A stretch of DNA of 33,809 nt from HyVt-337 sp964428895 (lineage in GTDB: Bacteria; Planctomycetota; Phycisphaerae; SM23-33), in contig CAYRZU010000031.1 of the NCBI GenBank assembly GCA_964428895.1, forward strand, positions 1 to 33,809, written 5' to 3'. Within the stretch, counting starts at the first letter, position 1; every line of letters begins with the position of its first letter. Of this stretch, positions 31,812 to 33,809 are shown piece after piece. The notes under the pieces are model-generated. The model was not told where the DNA came from. It did no database searches and saw only the letters and a list, made by a program, of their open reading frames with translations. Both the position numbers and the translations under genes were made by a program.

Positions 31812-32582
31812 TCAGTTCTCGATGCGGTGGAGTTGGGCTTCATCGACCTCGCCGACCTCGACGTCCGCCGGCTCGGCCGGCAGATCGATCTTCACCGAGG
31901 AGCAATCATCGAAGACGATTTCCACGGGCTGGTCGATGGTCAGGCCCAGCACGTGGCCACCGATCTGCAAGTCTTGGCTGAGGAAGTGAAAGTGATAGCT
32001 CGGCACGTTGATGCTCTTGGCCCAGGCGGGCATGTAAGAGCCGACCAACGTACCGGTGATGTGTTGGTGTTCCCAGACAACCTGATGCTTGGCGGCCTCG
32101 GCCAGGGGCGGGTAGGGCTTGGTCTGGGCGGGCACGCTCCGGATCTTGAGCAGCTTGAACTGCCCCGTCAGGCGGACGGCGTAGGGCCGATGGGGGTCGG
32201 GCAGGGCCGCGTCCAGATGGGCCTTGAGTTGGTCCAGGTCGGCCGGGGCGGGGGAGGTGTGAGTCTGGTCAATGTCGAAGAATGTGATGGTGGCAAAGGG
32301 CGTGGTCAGGGCGTCGTCGACGCGGACGACGGTTCCGTCCACCCGAGCTTGGTAGACCTGTCCATCCAGGACGATCATTTCGCCGTCGAGGGCGTCGAAC
32401 GTGCCCAGGCCGAAATCCCCGTGCTGGCGGAGTTGGCCGCAGGTCAGGTGGCCGTCGTAGGACCCGGCCATCAGGGCGGCGATGGTGGAGGTCTGGAACA
32501 ACTCGTCGCGGTCGGCCGAGCCTTGGCAACCGGCCAGCGCGAGCGTTACTGTGAGGGTGGCGATCAGCAGGCGGCGTGTCAC
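31812..32582 (-). CDS. budA: alpha-acetolactate decarboxylase, lipoprotein form
   Basis: 256 residues from a GTG start preceded by AAGGAG at about 7 nt. The first residues, TRRLLIATLTVTLALAGCQG, are a lipoprotein signal with lipobox LAGC, so the enzyme is exported and lipid-anchored. The rest is the BudA/AlsD fold: LFQTSTIAALMAGSYDGHLT, GDFGLGTFDALDGEMIVLDG, YQARVDG and the zinc-ligand segment SYHFHFLSQDLQIGGHVLGL near residue 205. The enzyme converts 2-acetolactate to acetoin. No acetolactate synthase or acetoin reductase gene is nearby. A longer upstream frame runs into the divergent cysC gene and was rejected. Confidence 0.85.
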   Translation of the reverse strand: MTRRLLIATLTVTLALAGCQGSADRDELFQTSTIAALMAGSYDGHLTCGQLRQHGDFGLGTFDALDGEMIVLDGQVYQARVDGTVVRVDDALTTPFATITFFDIDQTHTSPAPADLDQLKAHLDAALPDPHRPYAVRLTGQFKLLKIRSVPAQTKPYPPLAEAAKHQVVWEHQHITGTLVGSYMPAWAKSINVPSYHFHFLSQDLQIGGHVLGLTIDQPVEIVFDDCSSVKIDLPAEPADVEVGEVDEAQLHRIEN

Positions 32583-32690
32583 GGTCGGGCTCCTTGGGCG
32601 GGCGGATCGGGATTTGTCGGCGTCGGGTCTTCCGTAGTCTTCTGTCGCTGCGGATTGCTCCGGGCGGCGGGTCATCGTATAAGTAACAGG

Positions 32691-33335
32691 ATGAGCGAGC
32701 CAAGGCGAGAGTCTGATCCGGCCAGTCCGAACATTACGTGGCATGCGGGCGCGGTCTCGCCCGAGGATCGCCGCCGTTTGCTCGGGCAGCGCGGATGTGT
32801 GATTTGGCTGACGGGCCTGTCGGGATCCGGCAAGAGCACCGTGGCCCGCGCCGCCGAGCAGCGATTGATGGAGGTCGGCCATGCGGCGTATGTGCTGGAC
32901 GGCGACAATGTGCGCCACGGGCTCAACGGCGACTTGGCGTTCTCGCCGGCCGACCGCGACGAGAACATCCGGCGAGTGGGCGAGGTCGCGGCCATCATGG
33001 CCGATGCCGGGCTGATCACCTTCGCGGCCTTCATTTCGCCGTACGCGGCGGCGCGCGATCGGGCGCGGACGGCCGCTGGCGAGAGGCCGTTCTTTGAGGT
33101 GCTGGTCAACGCGCCGCTGGACGAATGTTCACGCCGCGACCCGAAAGGGCTTTACGCCAAGGCCCGGGCCGGCAAGATTACCGACCTGACCGGCGTGGAT
33201 GCGCCCTACGAGGCGCCGGCCGATCCGGACCTGGTGTTGGATACGGCCGCACAGTCGGTCGAACAATGCGTCGATGCGATTATGGCGCTCCTGAAAGACA
33301 AGGACGTCTTGGACGCCAGAGAGGACGGCTCGTGA
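32691..33335 (+). CDS. cysC: adenylylsulfate (APS) kinase
   Basis: 214 residues. The P-loop is WLTGLSGSGKSTVARA near residue 40, followed by YVLDGDNVRHGLNGDLAFS, the DxDxxR substrate-binding region, IMADAGLITFAAFISPYAAA with the conserved serine segment, and FFEVLVNAPLDECSRRDPKG. The final family segment LTGVDAPYEAPADPDLVLDT is present. The enzyme phosphorylates APS to PAPS for sulfate assimilation or sulfation. Cytoplasmic. The start MSEPRRESD follows AACAGG; the much longer upstream open frame would overlap the divergent budA gene and has no family match. It overlaps cysD by 4 bp (GTGA), so the two are co-translated. Confidence 0.92.
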   Translation: MSEPRRESDPASPNITWHAGAVSPEDRRRLLGQRGCVIWLTGLSGSGKSTVARAAEQRLMEVGHAAYVLDGDNVRHGLNGDLAFSPADRDENIRRVGEVAAIMADAGLITFAAFISPYAAARDRARTAAGERPFFEVLVNAPLDECSRRDPKGLYAKARAGKITDLTGVDAPYEAPADPDLVLDTAAQSVEQCVDAIMALLKDKDVLDAREDGS

Positions 33336-33809
33336 CGAGCTACAACCTGACACACCTGCAGCAACTGGAGGCCGAGAGCATCCACATCTTCCGCGAGGTG
33401 GTCGCGGATTTTGAGAACCCCGTGATGCTCTACTCGGTCGGCAAGGATTCGGCGGTCATGCTTCGGCTGGCCCAGAAGGCGTTCTATCCGAACAAGCTCC
33501 CGTTCCCGCTGATGCACGTGGACACGACCTTCAAGTTTCGCGAGATGATCGAGTTTCGCGACTGGATGGCCCGCGAGAACGACTTCGAGCTGATCGTCAG
33601 CACCAACACCGAGGCGCTGGAACGCGTTGGCGGCGTGGAAAACTGGACCTGCACCATGTGCTCGGAAATACTGAAGACCCAGGCGCTGGTGGCGGCGCTT
33701 CGGGAGTATCAGTTCGATGCCGCCTTTGGCGGCGCCCGGCGCGATGAGGAACGGTCGCGGGCCAAGGAGCGGATCTTCAGCTTCCGCAACAAGGCCATGC
33801 AGTGGGACC
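33332..33809 (+). CDS. cysD: sulfate adenylyltransferase subunit 2 (partial, runs off window)
   Basis: GTG start overlapping the cysC stop; 159 residues are visible and the gene continues past the end. LTHLQQLEAESIHIFREVVA, VMLYSVGKDSAVMLRLAQKA (PP-loop SxGKDS), PFPLMHVDTTFKFREMIEFR and FDAAFGGARRDEERSRAKER are standard CysD. With the GTPase subunit CysN it makes APS from sulfate and ATP. The segment usually reading GxNPFxHGSAKHTDIMKT is replaced by VENWTCTMCSEILKT, bringing in a CxxC pair. The order cysC-cysD is less common than cysD-cysN or cysN/C; the next gene is outside the window. Confidence 0.9.
   Translation, partial: MTSYNLTHLQQLEAESIHIFREVVADFENPVMLYSVGKDSAVMLRLAQKAFYPNKLPFPLMHVDTTFKFREMIEFRDWMARENDFELIVSTNTEALERVGGVENWTCTMCSEILKTQALVAALREYQFDAAFGGARRDEERSRAKERIFSFRNKAMQWD

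Noticed and set aside
32583..32918. N-terminal extension of the acetolactate decarboxylase
   Set aside because: It reads through the divergent cysC gene; the GTG start has AAGGAG and opens a clean lipoprotein signal peptide.
1..33809. Insertion sequence or transposase
   Set aside because: No open frame matches a transposase or integrase, and no terminal inverted repeats with target duplications were found.

Overview
The window looks like a chromosomal segment of a planctomycete, most likely in or near the Phycisphaerae. This rests on several things seen in the sequence: high G+C, a 2,172-residue secreted protein opening with the planctomycete-type LEQRLLLSA motif and ending in dockerin repeats, DUF1080 and DUF6868 family proteins, several ceramidase/Gfo-Idh/fucosidase type genes, and degenerate heptamer repeats (GAATGCG/GATTGCG). 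The taxonomic call is inference; no rRNA or tRNA gene was seen.

Layout. (1) 1-3.9 kb: a broken alpha-L-fucosidase lipoprotein gene, an unassigned 333-residue protein, and on the plus strand a Gfo/Idh/MocA oxidoreductase followed by a PHP-domain phosphoesterase, ending in a terminator. (2) 3.9-5.7 kb: two tandem paralogues of an aldo/keto-reductase-like protein. (3) 5.8-14.8 kb: fourteen compact genes, all on the minus strand, of unrelated types: five class I methyltransferases, a radical SAM enzyme, NUDIX, GNAT, DinB-like, ankyrin, MazG-like, NAD epimerase, DUF6868 and DUF1080. Several spacers hold attC-like hairpins or core-site heptamers (GTTGGGC) 9-26 nt before a start codon, so part of this block reads as an integron-type cassette array with no integrase in view. 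(4) 15-17.8 kb: a UbiE/MenG methyltransferase, a ceramidase-like hydrolase and an internally deleted MFS transporter. (5) 17.8-18.6 kb: an HNH nuclease with a probable SRA-like N-terminal domain. (6) 18.6-25 kb: a 590-bp repeat-bearing spacer, a MelA-like GH4 enzyme (plus strand), and facing it a minus-strand MFS, ceramidase-like, GH4 set. The MFS plus ceramidase-like pair is a second copy of the pair in (4), including the palindromic repeats at the junction. (7) 25-31.7 kb: the giant gingipain-like, multi-domain secreted protein. (8) 31.8-33.8 kb: a lipoprotein acetolactate decarboxylase, divergent from cysC and cysD (sulfate activation), with cysD running off the end.

How the genes may work together. 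Regions 4 and 6 suggest uptake and breakdown of glycosides or glycolipids, with transporter, GH4 hydrolases and ceramidase-like amidohydrolase adjacent. cysC and cysD overlap by four bases and act in sulfate to PAPS activation. In the 5.8-14.8 kb block, five genes (DUF6868, NUDIX, methyltransferase, radical SAM, RsmC-like methyltransferase) are tightly packed with GTGA and TGATG overlaps and are probably translated together. The most notable features are the cassette-like array, the duplicated module with a decayed transporter, and the SRA-like/HNH nuclease.
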